From contig CAYUIY010000023.1 of the NCBI GenBank assembly GCA_964444915.1, positions 1 to 25,868 of the forward strand: a DNA stretch of 25,868 nt. Direction: 5' to 3'. A program made the translations under genes and the position numbers. This stretch comes from Anaerorudis sp964444915 (GTDB taxonomy: Bacteria > Bacteroidota > Bacteroidia > Bacteroidales > Dysgonomonadaceae). Numbering within the stretch: the stretch's first letter is position 1; each line of letters starts with the position of its first letter. A model generated the notes under the pieces. The model saw only the letters and a list, made by a program, of their open reading frames with translations, did no database searches and was not told where the DNA came from. Below are positions 16,905 through 24,458 of the stretch, one piece after another.

Positions 16905-17972
16905 AACTACGCTGTTAATATTCATTCCTGCACCAACCGACGCCATGACAACCGTATCTCCGCTTGCCAGTTCATGATTATCCAATTCGCCACGAACAAT
17001 CATATCCAACAAAGTAGGAACCGTAGCCACCGAAGAATTACCTAACCATGAAACGGTCATTGGCATTACTTCACGAGGTACTTCATTTATATTGTAAAGT
17101 TTATATAATCGCTTAAGAATAGCCTCGTCCATTTTGCCATTAGCCTGATGAATGAGTATTTTCTTTATCTGTTCAATCCCTATATTCAATTTATCGAGTC
17201 CGGCTTTGATGGTCGACGGCACATTTTCCAAAGCATATTGGTATAATCGGCGTCCATTCATTTTCAAATAATAATCCTTGTTTTTTGCCAATTCGGGATT
17301 GTATGAATATCCCATATGAAGCAAGTGAGCGTAATTAAGCGCATCGGTGCGGCTATTATGCCCTAAAATACCCACCGGCGTATCGCTCTCGCAAGGCTCA
17401 AAAATGGCGGCACCGGCTCCATCGGCATAAATCATACTGTCGCGATCATGAGGATCGGATATACGCGACAACACATCGGCCCCAATCACCAGCACTTTTT
17501 TAGCATCTCCCGAACGTATATAATAATCAGCCTGAATAATGGCCTGAATCCATCCCGGGCATCCAAACAAAACGTCGTAAGCAACGGTAAACGGATTAGC
17601 AATTCCGAGTTTTTGCTTTGTACGTGAAGCGAGCATGGGTAAAATATCTACGCGGATATTATCTACTCGTGTCTCACCAAAGTTGTGTGCAACAATAATA
17701 TAATCAAGCTCCTCCTTGTCAATCCCTGCAGCTTCTATCGCCTGCTGAGCAGCAATAAGTGCCAGGTCGGAAGTAACTTGGTCGTCTTCAGCATAACGCC
17801 TTTCGGAAATAGTAGTGATTTCTTCAAATTTTCGTACAATTTCTTCATTAGGAATAGGAAATTTTTGTCCATTCGTATCATAAAATTCATACGAAAGAAA
17901 ATCGTTATTCGTCATTCGTTTTGTAGGCACGCAACTCCCCGTTCCCGTGATCACGCTGTATGTTTTTTTCAT
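16890..17972 (-). CDS. 3-oxoacyl-ACP synthase III family protein (FabH-like)
   Basis: A 360-residue thiolase-fold condensing enzyme. The KAS III triad is intact: Cys138 in FGCPGW, His275 in LIHQANG, Asn312 in GNSSVATVP. The early GTGSCVPTKRMTNND and C-terminal DTVVMASVGAGMN stretches fit the family. It is about 40 residues longer than E. coli FabH and is not beside plsX or other fab genes. It could therefore be an initiating synthase with another acyl primer or a biosynthetic KAS III rather than the housekeeping FabH. Cytosolic. It is divergently oriented to lpxD with a 209-bp gap. Confidence 0.85.
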   Translation of the reverse strand: MKKTYSVITGTGSCVPTKRMTNNDFLSYEFYDTNGQKFPIPNEEIVRKFEEITTISERRYAEDDQVTSDLALIAAQQAIEAAGIDKEELDYIIVAHNFGETRVDNIRVDILPMLASRTKQKLGIANPFTVAYDVLFGCPGWIQAIIQADYYIRSGDAKKVLVIGADVLSRISDPHDRDSMIYADGAGAAIFEPCESDTPVGILGHNSRTDALNYAHLLHMGYSYNPELAKNKDYYLKMNGRRLYQYALENVPSTIKAGLDKLNIGIEQIKKILIHQANGKMDEAILKRLYKLYNINEVPREVMPMTVSWLGNSSVATVPTLLDMIVRGELDNHELASGDTVVMASVGAGMNINSVVYRFP

Positions 17973-18024
17973 AAAATACGCAATTTTTCGATTTTTCTAT
18001 TTTTAATTCTCACAAAACTCCGTG

Positions 18025-18032
18025 CAAATGTA
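18025..18032 (-). promoter_or_regulatory. Candidate -7 element for the KAS III gene
   Basis: The minus strand reads TACATTTG, an exact TAnnTTTG match, about 52 bp upstream of the KAS III ATG. No exact TTTG is seen at the -33 distance. Confidence 0.4.
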
Positions 18033-18131
18033 GGAAATATATACCGAAAAACCAGGCAATCGGATGAAATTTTTGCAAACTTATTGATTATTTTTATGAC
18101 ACTATTCTTTCGTACAATCAAAATTTATTCG

Positions 18132-18139
18132 TTAATTTG
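18132..18139 (+). promoter_or_regulatory. Candidate -7 element for the lpx operon
   Basis: TTAATTTG differs from the TAnnTTTG consensus at one position and lies 42 bp before the lpxD ATG. A TTTCG about 20 bp upstream could serve as a poor -33 element. This is the only likely promoter position between the divergent genes for plus-strand transcription. Confidence 0.3.
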
Positions 18140-18181
18140 CAAAAATAAATAACACTCACTTATTAAGTTTAAGAATACATA

Positions 18182-19225
18182 ATGACTTTTTCTGCGAAAC
18201 AAATTGCTGATTATTTGCAAGGTGAAGTGATTGGCAATCCAAATGTACAGGTTCATTCATTTGCCAAAATAGAAGAAGGGAAACCGGGAACTATTACGTT
18301 TTTATCTAACCCGAAATATACACGTTATATTTATGAAACTCAAGCCGATATTGTTTTAGTAAACGGTAATTTTGTTCCCGAAAAACCCATAAAAGCCACA
18401 CTAATTAAAGTTCCCAATGCTTACACGGCACTCGCCGCTTTGTTGGAAATGGTAGAAAAAAACACACCGAAAAAGACAGGGATCGACGTTCAAAGTGCTG
18501 TAGCCTCATCGGCTCAATTGGGTAAAAATGTTTATATTGGTGCTTTCACCGTAGTGGAAGAAAATGCCGAGATAGGCGATAATTGTCAAATTTATCCCCA
18601 AGTTTATATTGGTGACAATGTAAAAATTGGAGAAAACACCATTATTTATCCCGGTGTAAAAATATATAAGGATTGCATTATCGGAAACAATTGCATTATT
18701 CATTCCGGAGCTGTTATCGGCGCCGAAGGTTTTGGCTTTAGTCGCGAAAAAGACGGTTATCGAAAAATCCCTCAAACAGGGAATGTGATTATCGAAGACG
18801 ATGTTGAAATCGGAGCAAACACCACCATCGACCGGTCGGTCATGGGATCAACCATTATTCATCAAGGTGTCAAACTCGATAACCTTATTCATATCGCACA
18901 CAATTGCGAAATAGGGAAAAACACTGCTATGGCAGCACAAGTAGGCATTGCGGGGTCGTCCAAGATAGGAGAAAACTGCGTTTTCGGCGGTCAGGTAGGT
19001 ATCAGTGGTCATGTAACCATTGGCGACGATTCACAAATCGGTGCCCAATCGGGTATCCTCAGCAATGTTCCAAAAGGTTCCCGCATCATCGGAACTCCTG
19101 CCATTCCTGTTAAAAACTACTTTCGCTCGAGTGTTCTTTTTGCCAGATTGCCCGACATGGATCGGCAATTAAGATCTCTTGAAAAAGAAATTGAAGAATT
19201 GAAGAAGAAATTGGCGGAAAAATAA
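18182..19225 (+). CDS. lpxD: UDP-3-O-acylglucosamine N-acyltransferase
   Basis: A 347-residue cytosolic enzyme of lipid A synthesis that transfers a 3-hydroxyacyl chain from ACP to the 2-amino group of UDP-3-O-acylglucosamine. The N-terminal uridine-binding domain (1-100) includes FLSNPKY. Next comes a left-handed beta-helix of hexapeptide repeats (about 105-300), with the catalytic-type His240 in HIAHNCEIG. The C-terminal coiled helix (about 325-347) is rich in Lys/Glu. Length is normal. It is first in the operon lpxD, lpxC/fabZ, lpxA, with 61 bp to the next gene. Confidence 0.97.
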   Translation: MTFSAKQIADYLQGEVIGNPNVQVHSFAKIEEGKPGTITFLSNPKYTRYIYETQADIVLVNGNFVPEKPIKATLIKVPNAYTALAALLEMVEKNTPKKTGIDVQSAVASSAQLGKNVYIGAFTVVEENAEIGDNCQIYPQVYIGDNVKIGENTIIYPGVKIYKDCIIGNNCIIHSGAVIGAEGFGFSREKDGYRKIPQTGNVIIEDDVEIGANTTIDRSVMGSTIIHQGVKLDNLIHIAHNCEIGKNTAMAAQVGIAGSSKIGENCVFGGQVGISGHVTIGDDSQIGAQSGILSNVPKGSRIIGTPAIPVKNYFRSSVLFARLPDMDRQLRSLEKEIEELKKKLAEK

Positions 19226-19286
19226 CCTACCTTTTACGTGAAACAAACAATATCTCTTTTGTGGAATTTTAATAATTAAAAAAATA

Positions 19287-20669
19287 GTGAAACAGAAAAC
19301 GTTAAAAAAAAGTTTTACCCTTAAGGGTGTAGGATTACATACGGGTTTGGATATTGAAATAACATTTAAACCGGCGCCTGTAGATCATGGATATAAAATT
19401 AAGCGTGTTGATTTGGAAAATCAACCCATCATTGAAGCGCTGGCCGAAAATGTGGTCAATACGCAACGTGAAACCATTCTCGGAAAAGACGACGTAACTG
19501 TTGGTACGGTAGAGCACGGCTTGGCGGCATTGTATGGTCTAGAAATCGACAATTGCCTGATTGAGGTGAATGCACCGGAATTCCCCAATCTTGATGGCAG
19601 CGCTATTGAATATGTGAAAGCAATAAAAGAAGCTGGAATTATCGATCAAGAAAGAGATAAAGACTATTATATCGTAAGGAAAAAGATAGAAGTTTCTGAT
19701 CCGGAAACCGGTTCGAAGCTCACCCTCCTTCCCGACGATTGTTTGTGTATCCATTCATTCATCGAATTCGATTCGCAATATATTCCTAACCAATCGGCTT
19801 CGATGGAAGGATTAGAAGAATTCGAAAAAGAAATTGCTCCTGCACGCACATTTGTTTTTGTTCGCGATGTACTGAATTTACACAAAGCAGGATTGATAAA
19901 AGGGGGAAGCCTGAATAACGCCGTTGTTATTTACGAACACAAAATTCCCCAGGAAGAGCTCGACAAATTGGCCGATTTGATGAACGCTCCCCATCACAAT
20001 GCAGCAGAACTCGGATATTTAAATCAAGGAGGGCTTATTTTCCCTAATGAACCGGCACGACATAAAATTCTTGATCTCATCGGCGATCTAGCACTCATCG
20101 GAAAACCGCTGAAAGGAAGAATCATCGCCAAACGTCCCGGCCATCACATCAATAACCAATTAGCAAGACTCATCCGCAAAGATATCCGGTTAAACGAAGT
20201 GCAACCGCCCATTTACGACCCCGACAAGGAACCTCTTATGGATATCAACCGTGTCCGACAAATTCTGCCCCATCGTTATCCCTTTTTGTTGGTAGACAAA
20301 ATCATCGAAAAAACCGACAGATATATTGTGGGTATAAAAAATATCACGGCCAACGAGCCCTTTTTTCTCGGACACTTCCCCGAAGAACCCATTATGCCGG
20401 GTGTATTACAAGTGGAAGCGATGGCACAGACCGGCGGATTGCTCGTTCTATCGGGGCTGGATGAACCGGAAAAATACTCGACCTATTTTCTGAAAATCGA
20501 CAATGTGAAATTTCGTCAGAAAGTAGTCCCGGGCGATACGCTTATTTTCAGGGTAGAATTAACGAGTGAAATCAGAAGGGGCATCGCCACCATGCGAGGA
20601 CTTGCTTTCAAAGGCGATAGAGTAGTTTCTGAAGCCGATTTTACGGCTCAGGTCATAAAAAACAAATAA
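19287..20669 (+). CDS. lpxC/fabZ: Bifunctional UDP-3-O-acyl-GlcNAc deacetylase / 3-hydroxyacyl-ACP dehydratase (LpxC-FabZ fusion)
   Basis: A 460-residue fusion typical of Bacteroidetes. LpxC part (1-305): zinc ligands His77 (TVEHGLAAL), His259 and Asp263 (RHKILDLIGD), the neighbouring Glu76, and catalytic-type His286 (GHHINN). FabZ part (about 315-460): His363 in FFLGHFPEEPIMPG and Glu377 in QVEAMAQ, with HRYPFLLVDKI at the start. The deacetylase commits the pathway to lipid A; the dehydratase works in fatty-acid elongation, so the two draw on the same 3-hydroxyacyl-ACP pool. Translation appears to begin at GTG (19287), because the following MKQKTLKKSFTLKGVGLHTG is the normal LpxC N-terminus. 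lpxA starts 17 bp downstream. Confidence 0.97.
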   Translation: MKQKTLKKSFTLKGVGLHTGLDIEITFKPAPVDHGYKIKRVDLENQPIIEALAENVVNTQRETILGKDDVTVGTVEHGLAALYGLEIDNCLIEVNAPEFPNLDGSAIEYVKAIKEAGIIDQERDKDYYIVRKKIEVSDPETGSKLTLLPDDCLCIHSFIEFDSQYIPNQSASMEGLEEFEKEIAPARTFVFVRDVLNLHKAGLIKGGSLNNAVVIYEHKIPQEELDKLADLMNAPHHNAAELGYLNQGGLIFPNEPARHKILDLIGDLALIGKPLKGRIIAKRPGHHINNQLARLIRKDIRLNEVQPPIYDPDKEPLMDINRVRQILPHRYPFLLVDKIIEKTDRYIVGIKNITANEPFFLGHFPEEPIMPGVLQVEAMAQTGGLLVLSGLDEPEKYSTYFLKIDNVKFRQKVVPGDTLIFRVELTSEIRRGIATMRGLAFKGDRVVSEADFTAQVIKNK

Positions 20670-20686
20670 ACATAACAAGCTAAAAC

Positions 20687-21475
20687 ATGAAATTAATTTC
20701 TTCTTTGGCATTTGTGCATCCCGAAGCAATAATCGGGAGTAATGTGATTATCGAACCCTTTGCCTACGTCGATAGGAATGTGAAAATCGGTGATGGGACA
20801 CGTATCATGACCCAAGCAACTATTCTCTATGGCGCACGCATCGGAAAAAATTGTACCATATTTCCTCATGCAACCATATCCGCCATCCCCCAAGATCTGA
20901 AATTTAAAGGAGAAGAAACAGTTGCTATTATCGGAGACAGAACCGTTATCCGCGAATGTGCTACCGTAAATCGGGGTACAGCATCAAAAGGACATACAAT
21001 TGTTGGGGAAGATTGTCTCATTATGGCTTACAGCCATGTTGCACACGATTGTGTTCTTAAAAATCATGTCATTCTTGGCAATGCCGCGCAACTGGCCGGC
21101 GAAGTAGAAATTGAGGACTATGCCAACGTAAGCGGCGGCACATTAATCCACCAGTTTACCCGAATAGGGGCTCATGTCATGATTCAAGGCGGCTCAAAAA
21201 TTCCCAAAGACATTCCTCCTTATGTAATGGTAGGTCGCGAACCCATTTCTTATGTGGGATTAAATGTGGTTGGGCTTCGCAGAAGAGGATTTACCAGCGA
21301 AAGGATCAATTCTATCCAAGAAATATACCGCTACCTGTACCAATCGGGATACAACACCACGCAGGCCATGGAAAGGATAGAAAGAGAGCTTCCTAATTCC
21401 GACGACCGCGAGTATATTCTCGATTTTGTTCGTAATTCGTCCCGAGGAATCGTTCGAGGCAACATGGAGGTATAA
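20687..21475 (+). CDS. lpxA: UDP-N-acetylglucosamine O-acyltransferase
   Basis: A 262-residue first enzyme of lipid A synthesis, which acylates UDP-GlcNAc at O-3. It is a left-handed beta-helix with hexapeptide rungs (about 10-185) and a C-terminal helical domain (about 195-262, with LRRRGFTSERI and EIYRYLYQSG). His120 in AYSHVAHDC corresponds to the catalytic histidine of E. coli LpxA. Length equals the family norm. It ends 3 bp before the agmatine deiminase ATG, implying translational coupling. Confidence 0.97.
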   Translation: MKLISSLAFVHPEAIIGSNVIIEPFAYVDRNVKIGDGTRIMTQATILYGARIGKNCTIFPHATISAIPQDLKFKGEETVAIIGDRTVIRECATVNRGTASKGHTIVGEDCLIMAYSHVAHDCVLKNHVILGNAAQLAGEVEIEDYANVSGGTLIHQFTRIGAHVMIQGGSKIPKDIPPYVMVGREPISYVGLNVVGLRRRGFTSERINSIQEIYRYLYQSGYNTTQAMERIERELPNSDDREYILDFVRNSSRGIVRGNMEV

Positions 21476-21478
21476 ATT

Positions 21479-22501
21479 ATGTCACGCACGGTATTTCCGG
21501 CCGAATGGTATCCGCAAAGCGGCGTACAACTCACATGGCCGCATGCCGGCACCGACTGGTTCGACATACTGAACGAGGTAACGACATGCTACGTTGCAAT
21601 TGCAAAAGAAATCCTGAAACGCGAAAAACTTCTCGTCGTTTGTCCGGAAGAAGACGAAGTGCTTCGTCATTTCAATAAAGAAGAGCAAAGAAACCTGCTC
21701 TTGGCTGTGGCTAGGAGCAACGATACGTGGGCACGCGATCACGGTGCGCTTTCGGTCTTTATCGATGGAAAGCCCGTGATTCTCGACTTCGGATTCAATG
21801 CCTGGGGGCTGAAATTTGCAGCAAATTACGACAATCAAATCACAAGCATACTTTACGATCAAGACATTTTTCAACCCGAAGTGAAATACCGCTGCCATCT
21901 CAACTTCATTCTAGAAGGAGGTTCAATAGAGTCGGATGGCAAAGGAACCCTCCTGGCCACCTCCGAATGCCACACGTCGCCCAATCGCAACCAACCGATG
22001 GATCTCGAGGATATTGAGTACTATCTAAAAAAAACATTGGGGGCAGAACGTGTACTCTGGCTCAATCACGGCTATTTAGAGGGTGACGACACCGACCACC
22101 ACATCGATACACTAGCCCGTTTTTGCAACGAACATACCATTGCTTACGTGCAGTGTACCGACAAGAACGACGAACATTTCGACGAACTAAGAGCGATGGA
22201 AAAAGAACTTCAGTCGTTTGTTACGGCCGACGGTAAACCCTACACATTGATCCCACTTCCCATGGCCGATGCCGTCTATGCCAAAGGCTATCGGCTTCCC
22301 GCCACCTATGCCAATTTTCTCATCATCAATGGAGCGGTACTCATGCCTTTCTATGGCACGCCGAAAGACGAAATAGCGAAACACCGGCTACAAAAAGCTT
22401 TTCCCGACAGAGAAATCGTCGGCATCAACTGCCGCCCGCTCATCCTACAGTACGGTTCACTGCACTGCATCGCTATGCAATATCCGCAAAGTTTTCTTTA
22501 A
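21479..22501 (+). CDS. aguA: Agmatine deiminase (PAD_porph family)
   Basis: A 340-residue cytosolic enzyme converting agmatine to N-carbamoylputrescine and ammonia. Guanidine-group-modifying fold residues are visible: NDTWARDHGA (81-90), EGGSIESDG (146-154), H208-I-D210 in TDHHIDTLARF, and the nucleophile Cys330 in YGSLHC near the C-terminus. The conserved WPH (20-22) and the ECHTSPNRN segment also fit. Secreted peptidylarginine deiminases share the fold, but the absence of a signal peptide and the amidase gene downstream favour agmatine. It follows lpxA by 3 bp. Confidence 0.9.
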   Translation: MSRTVFPAEWYPQSGVQLTWPHAGTDWFDILNEVTTCYVAIAKEILKREKLLVVCPEEDEVLRHFNKEEQRNLLLAVARSNDTWARDHGALSVFIDGKPVILDFGFNAWGLKFAANYDNQITSILYDQDIFQPEVKYRCHLNFILEGGSIESDGKGTLLATSECHTSPNRNQPMDLEDIEYYLKKTLGAERVLWLNHGYLEGDDTDHHIDTLARFCNEHTIAYVQCTDKNDEHFDELRAMEKELQSFVTADGKPYTLIPLPMADAVYAKGYRLPATYANFLIINGAVLMPFYGTPKDEIAKHRLQKAFPDREIVGINCRPLILQYGSLHCIAMQYPQSFL

Positions 22502-22588
22502 AACGGGATATACGAAAAATGCGACAAGCAGGTAAACGATCCAATATCCACAAGGTTTCGTTGGAACCATAAAAACAGAACAAAGAAC

Positions 22589-22645
22589 AAAGAGAAAAGA
22601 GAAAAGAGAAGGGAAGAATGAAGAGAGAAGAGTGAAAAGAAAAAA
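22589..22645 (+). repeat. Polypurine tract with tandem AGAGAAA units between aguA and aguB
   Basis: Of 57 nt, all but two (T at 22619 and 22633) are A or G on the plus strand. Three near-perfect AGAGAAA heptamers start at 22591. It fills the untranslated leader of the amidase gene and ends 11 nt before its ATG. It could be a slippage-prone simple repeat or an unstructured ribosome-loading leader. Confidence 0.7.
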
Positions 22646-22656
22646 CAACTAAAACA

Positions 22657-23532
22657 ATGAAAGCAGGAATCATACAACAAGCCAACACCGCCAATATACA
22701 GGAAAATGTTTCGCGACTGCAAACCACCATCCGCACACTTGCCCACCAAGGGGCAGAACTCATTGTGATGCAAGAACTGCACAATGGTTTGTACTTTTGC
22801 CAAACGGAAGACCCGCACATTTTCGAACAGGCCGAAACCATCCCCGGTCCCTCTACCGCCTTGTTCGGAACATTGGCCAACGAGCTGGGTGTGGTCATCG
22901 TGCTTTCGCTTTTTGAAAAACGTGCCGCCGGCCTTTACCACAACACTGCCGTCGTGATCGAAAAAGACGGCACCATCGCGGGGAAATACCGCAAAATGCA
23001 CATCCCGGATGACCCGGGATATTACGAAAAATTTTACTTCACCCCGGGCGATCTGGGCTTTACCCCCATCCCCACCTCCGTTGGAAAATTGGGCGTGTTG
23101 GTCTGCTGGGATCAATGGTTCCCCGAGGCTGCACGATTGATGGCACTGGCCGGTGCCAATCTGCTGATCTACCCCACCGCCATCGGCTGGGAACAGACCG
23201 ATACCGAAGAAGAGCAACAACGACAGATCGATGCGTGGATAACCGTACAACGTGGGCATGCCGTGGCCAACGCCCTTCCCGTTATTTCGGTAAATCGCAC
23301 AGGCTACGAACCCGATCCTTCCGGTCAAACGCACGGCATCCGGTTTTGGGGAAACAGTTTTGTTTGTGGCCCTCAGGGCGAAATGCTTTTCCGCGCACCG
23401 GCAGATAAAGAGGTGGCCAAAATAGTTGAAATCGACACCCTCCGCACCGAACACACCCGCAGGATATGGCCGTTTCTTCGCGACCGACGAATCGATGCCT
23501 ACGAAGATCTCACCAAAAGATTCAGAGATTAA
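22657..23532 (+). CDS. aguB: N-carbamoylputrescine amidase (nitrilase superfamily)
   Basis: A 291-residue carbon-nitrogen hydrolase that would release putrescine, CO2 and ammonia from N-carbamoylputrescine. The Glu-Lys-Cys triad is clear: Glu40 (MQELHNGLYF), Lys113 (KYRKMHIPDDPGY) and Cys150 (VCWDQWFPEAAR). The MHIPDDPGYYEKFYFTPGD form and the length are those of AguB-type amidases. Pairing with aguA (155 bp gap) completes agmatine to putrescine. The arginine decarboxylase needed to make agmatine is not in the window. Confidence 0.95.
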   Translation: MKAGIIQQANTANIQENVSRLQTTIRTLAHQGAELIVMQELHNGLYFCQTEDPHIFEQAETIPGPSTALFGTLANELGVVIVLSLFEKRAAGLYHNTAVVIEKDGTIAGKYRKMHIPDDPGYYEKFYFTPGDLGFTPIPTSVGKLGVLVCWDQWFPEAARLMALAGANLLIYPTAIGWEQTDTEEEQQRQIDAWITVQRGHAVANALPVISVNRTGYEPDPSGQTHGIRFWGNSFVCGPQGEMLFRAPADKEVAKIVEIDTLRTEHTRRIWPFLRDRRIDAYEDLTKRFRD

Positions 23533-23535
23533 ATT

Positions 23536-24006
23536 TCCTATTTCGTAAAAATCCGCCTGCAATCGTTCAAAAAACCAACCGCTTTCAAAAAACAGGAATA
23601 AAGAAATATACATTATTTCGTTCGTACGGAAAATCCGATGAAAGCGATTTTAAAAAAAATCCTTCCGCCGAAAATCGAAATTAGAACGCACGAAAATTTT
23701 ATCCTCTTTCGGAAGACGAACATTGATAATTATTAACTAAATTCCCTCGTCGGAAAAACCGAAGAGCTAGAAAAAAAATTTATCCTTTATCGAAAAATCC
23801 GACAGACACATTATGTTATTTTTTGTGTAAAAATAAGTGCTTTTTAAGGGTAAATGCACCTAATTTGTTAAAGGATGTTGTTAAAAATGGGGAAAAACAT
23901 TGTTTTTATGTCCGTCGGAAAATCCGACAGAGGATAAAAAAACTTTTCACTCTCGTCGGAAAACGATTTTCTATGTCCTTTGAGCGTTTTTTTATCGGAT
24001 ATCGAT
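23536..24006. repeat. Array of degenerate palindromic repeats in ~41-bp register
   Basis: Core motifs related to CGGAAAATCCG start at 23544 (CGTAAAAATCCG), 23586 (degenerate, CAAAAAACAGG), 23627 (CGGAAAATCCG), 23668 (CCGAAAATCG), 23710 (CGGAAGACGA), 23751 (CGGAAAAACCG), 23791 (CGAAAAATCCG), 23916 (CGGAAAATCCG inside GTCGGA-AAA-TCCGAC), 23957 (CGGAAAACGAT) and 23996 (CGGATATCGA). Steps are 42, 41, 41, 42, 41, 40, 125 (three steps), 41 and 39. Several copies are preceded, eight bases before the core, by TCCT or similar (23536, 23660, 23702, 23743 as TCCC, 23783). Between cores the DNA is A/T-rich. Repeats are too short and diverged for a CRISPR array. Confidence 0.7.
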
Positions 24007-24036
24007 CAGAGAATTCAACAACTATTAAGCATAAAG

Positions 24037-24069
24037 TACGCACGGCTCTCAGAAGAGCCCCAATGCGTA
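24037..24069 (+). promoter_or_regulatory. Nested stem-loop, possible terminator or structured RNA
   Basis: Outer arms TACGCA (24037-24042) and TGCGTA (24064-24069) enclose inner arms GGCTCT (24044-24049) and AGAGCC (24054-24059) with a CAGA tetraloop. TCGTTTTGC follows, a short T-run. A hairpin of similar architecture with different stem sequence, also followed by a T-run and CACG, lies at 10083-10108. Confidence 0.55.
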
Positions 24070-24237
24070 TCGTTTTGCACGTACCACACTTGTCGGTTGA
24101 ATTCTACACCAAGAGAAAAATTAGATTTTACATCACCAAACAATGAGTTTTACAAACAATTAGCAGGAAATTTGCACTTCTAATTTGAACTTAGCCGTTC
24201 CGGTTGAATCTCCAAATGGAAAATACAACGCACAAAA

Positions 24238-24269
24238 TTTGCCGGAATAAAAATAAAAAGCTAATTTTG
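24238..24269 (+). promoter_or_regulatory. Promoter of tRNA-Pro
   Basis: TTTG (24238-24241) and TAATTTTG (24262-24269) match the Bacteroidetes -33 and -7 consensus exactly with a 20-bp gap. The tRNA begins 12 bp after the -7 element. Confidence 0.75.
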
Positions 24270-24280
24270 CAATCGCTTTT

Positions 24281-24356
24281 CGGGATGTAGCTCAGTCCGG
24301 TTTAGAGTACGCGTCTGGGGGGCGTGTGGTCGCTGGTTCGAATCCAGTCATCCCGA
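24281..24356 (+). tRNA. tRNA-Pro (anticodon GGG)
   Basis: Acceptor CGGGATG pairs with CATCCCG (24349-24355), discriminator A. The D-arm contains AGTCCGGTTTA. Anticodon stem CGCGT/GCGTG (with G-U pairs) encloses loop CTGGGGG, giving anticodon GGG at 24317-24319. The T-arm is GCTGG-TTCGAAT-CCAGT. The C-G first pair of the acceptor is typical of proline tRNAs. CCA is not encoded. No strong terminator is seen downstream. Confidence 0.95.
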
Positions 24357-24458
24357 CAAAATTTGTCCGAAACCCACAATAGAATATAATTTGCTGCATG
24401 GCCGCATGGTATTGACGGAACAAGTACGGTGGACACGATAGGTTAATTCCATCGGTTT

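Larger units (their letters stand above)
23533..24280. other. 748-bp non-coding region between aguB and tRNA-Pro
   Basis: No credible coding region. Contents in order: a periodic palindromic array (23536-24006), a nested hairpin (24037-24069), a segment resembling the lolD upstream region (24064-24105), a second related segment (24201-24231), and the tRNA-Pro promoter (24238-24269). TTCCGG (24198-24203) and CCGGAA (24242-24247) are inverted copies around the latter segment. Confidence 0.7.

Noticed and set aside
22498..23613. 371-codon minus-strand frame antisense to aguB
   Set aside because: Long but opposite a gene with a complete Glu-Lys-Cys triad; its translation has no recognisable domain and its C-terminal third is the translated polypurine tract (SLF/FSL repeats).
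23536..24006. CRISPR array
   Set aside because: Period of about 41 bp is low for CRISPR, the repeated part is only about 12-20 bp and varies between copies, intervals are A/T-rich rather than spacer-like, and no cas gene is present.
23823..24146. 107-codon plus-strand frame in the aguB-tRNA gap
   Set aside because: It starts at TTG, is very rich in Lys/Arg/Phe as A/T-rich random frames are, and runs across the periodic array and the nested hairpin. No domain is recognisable.
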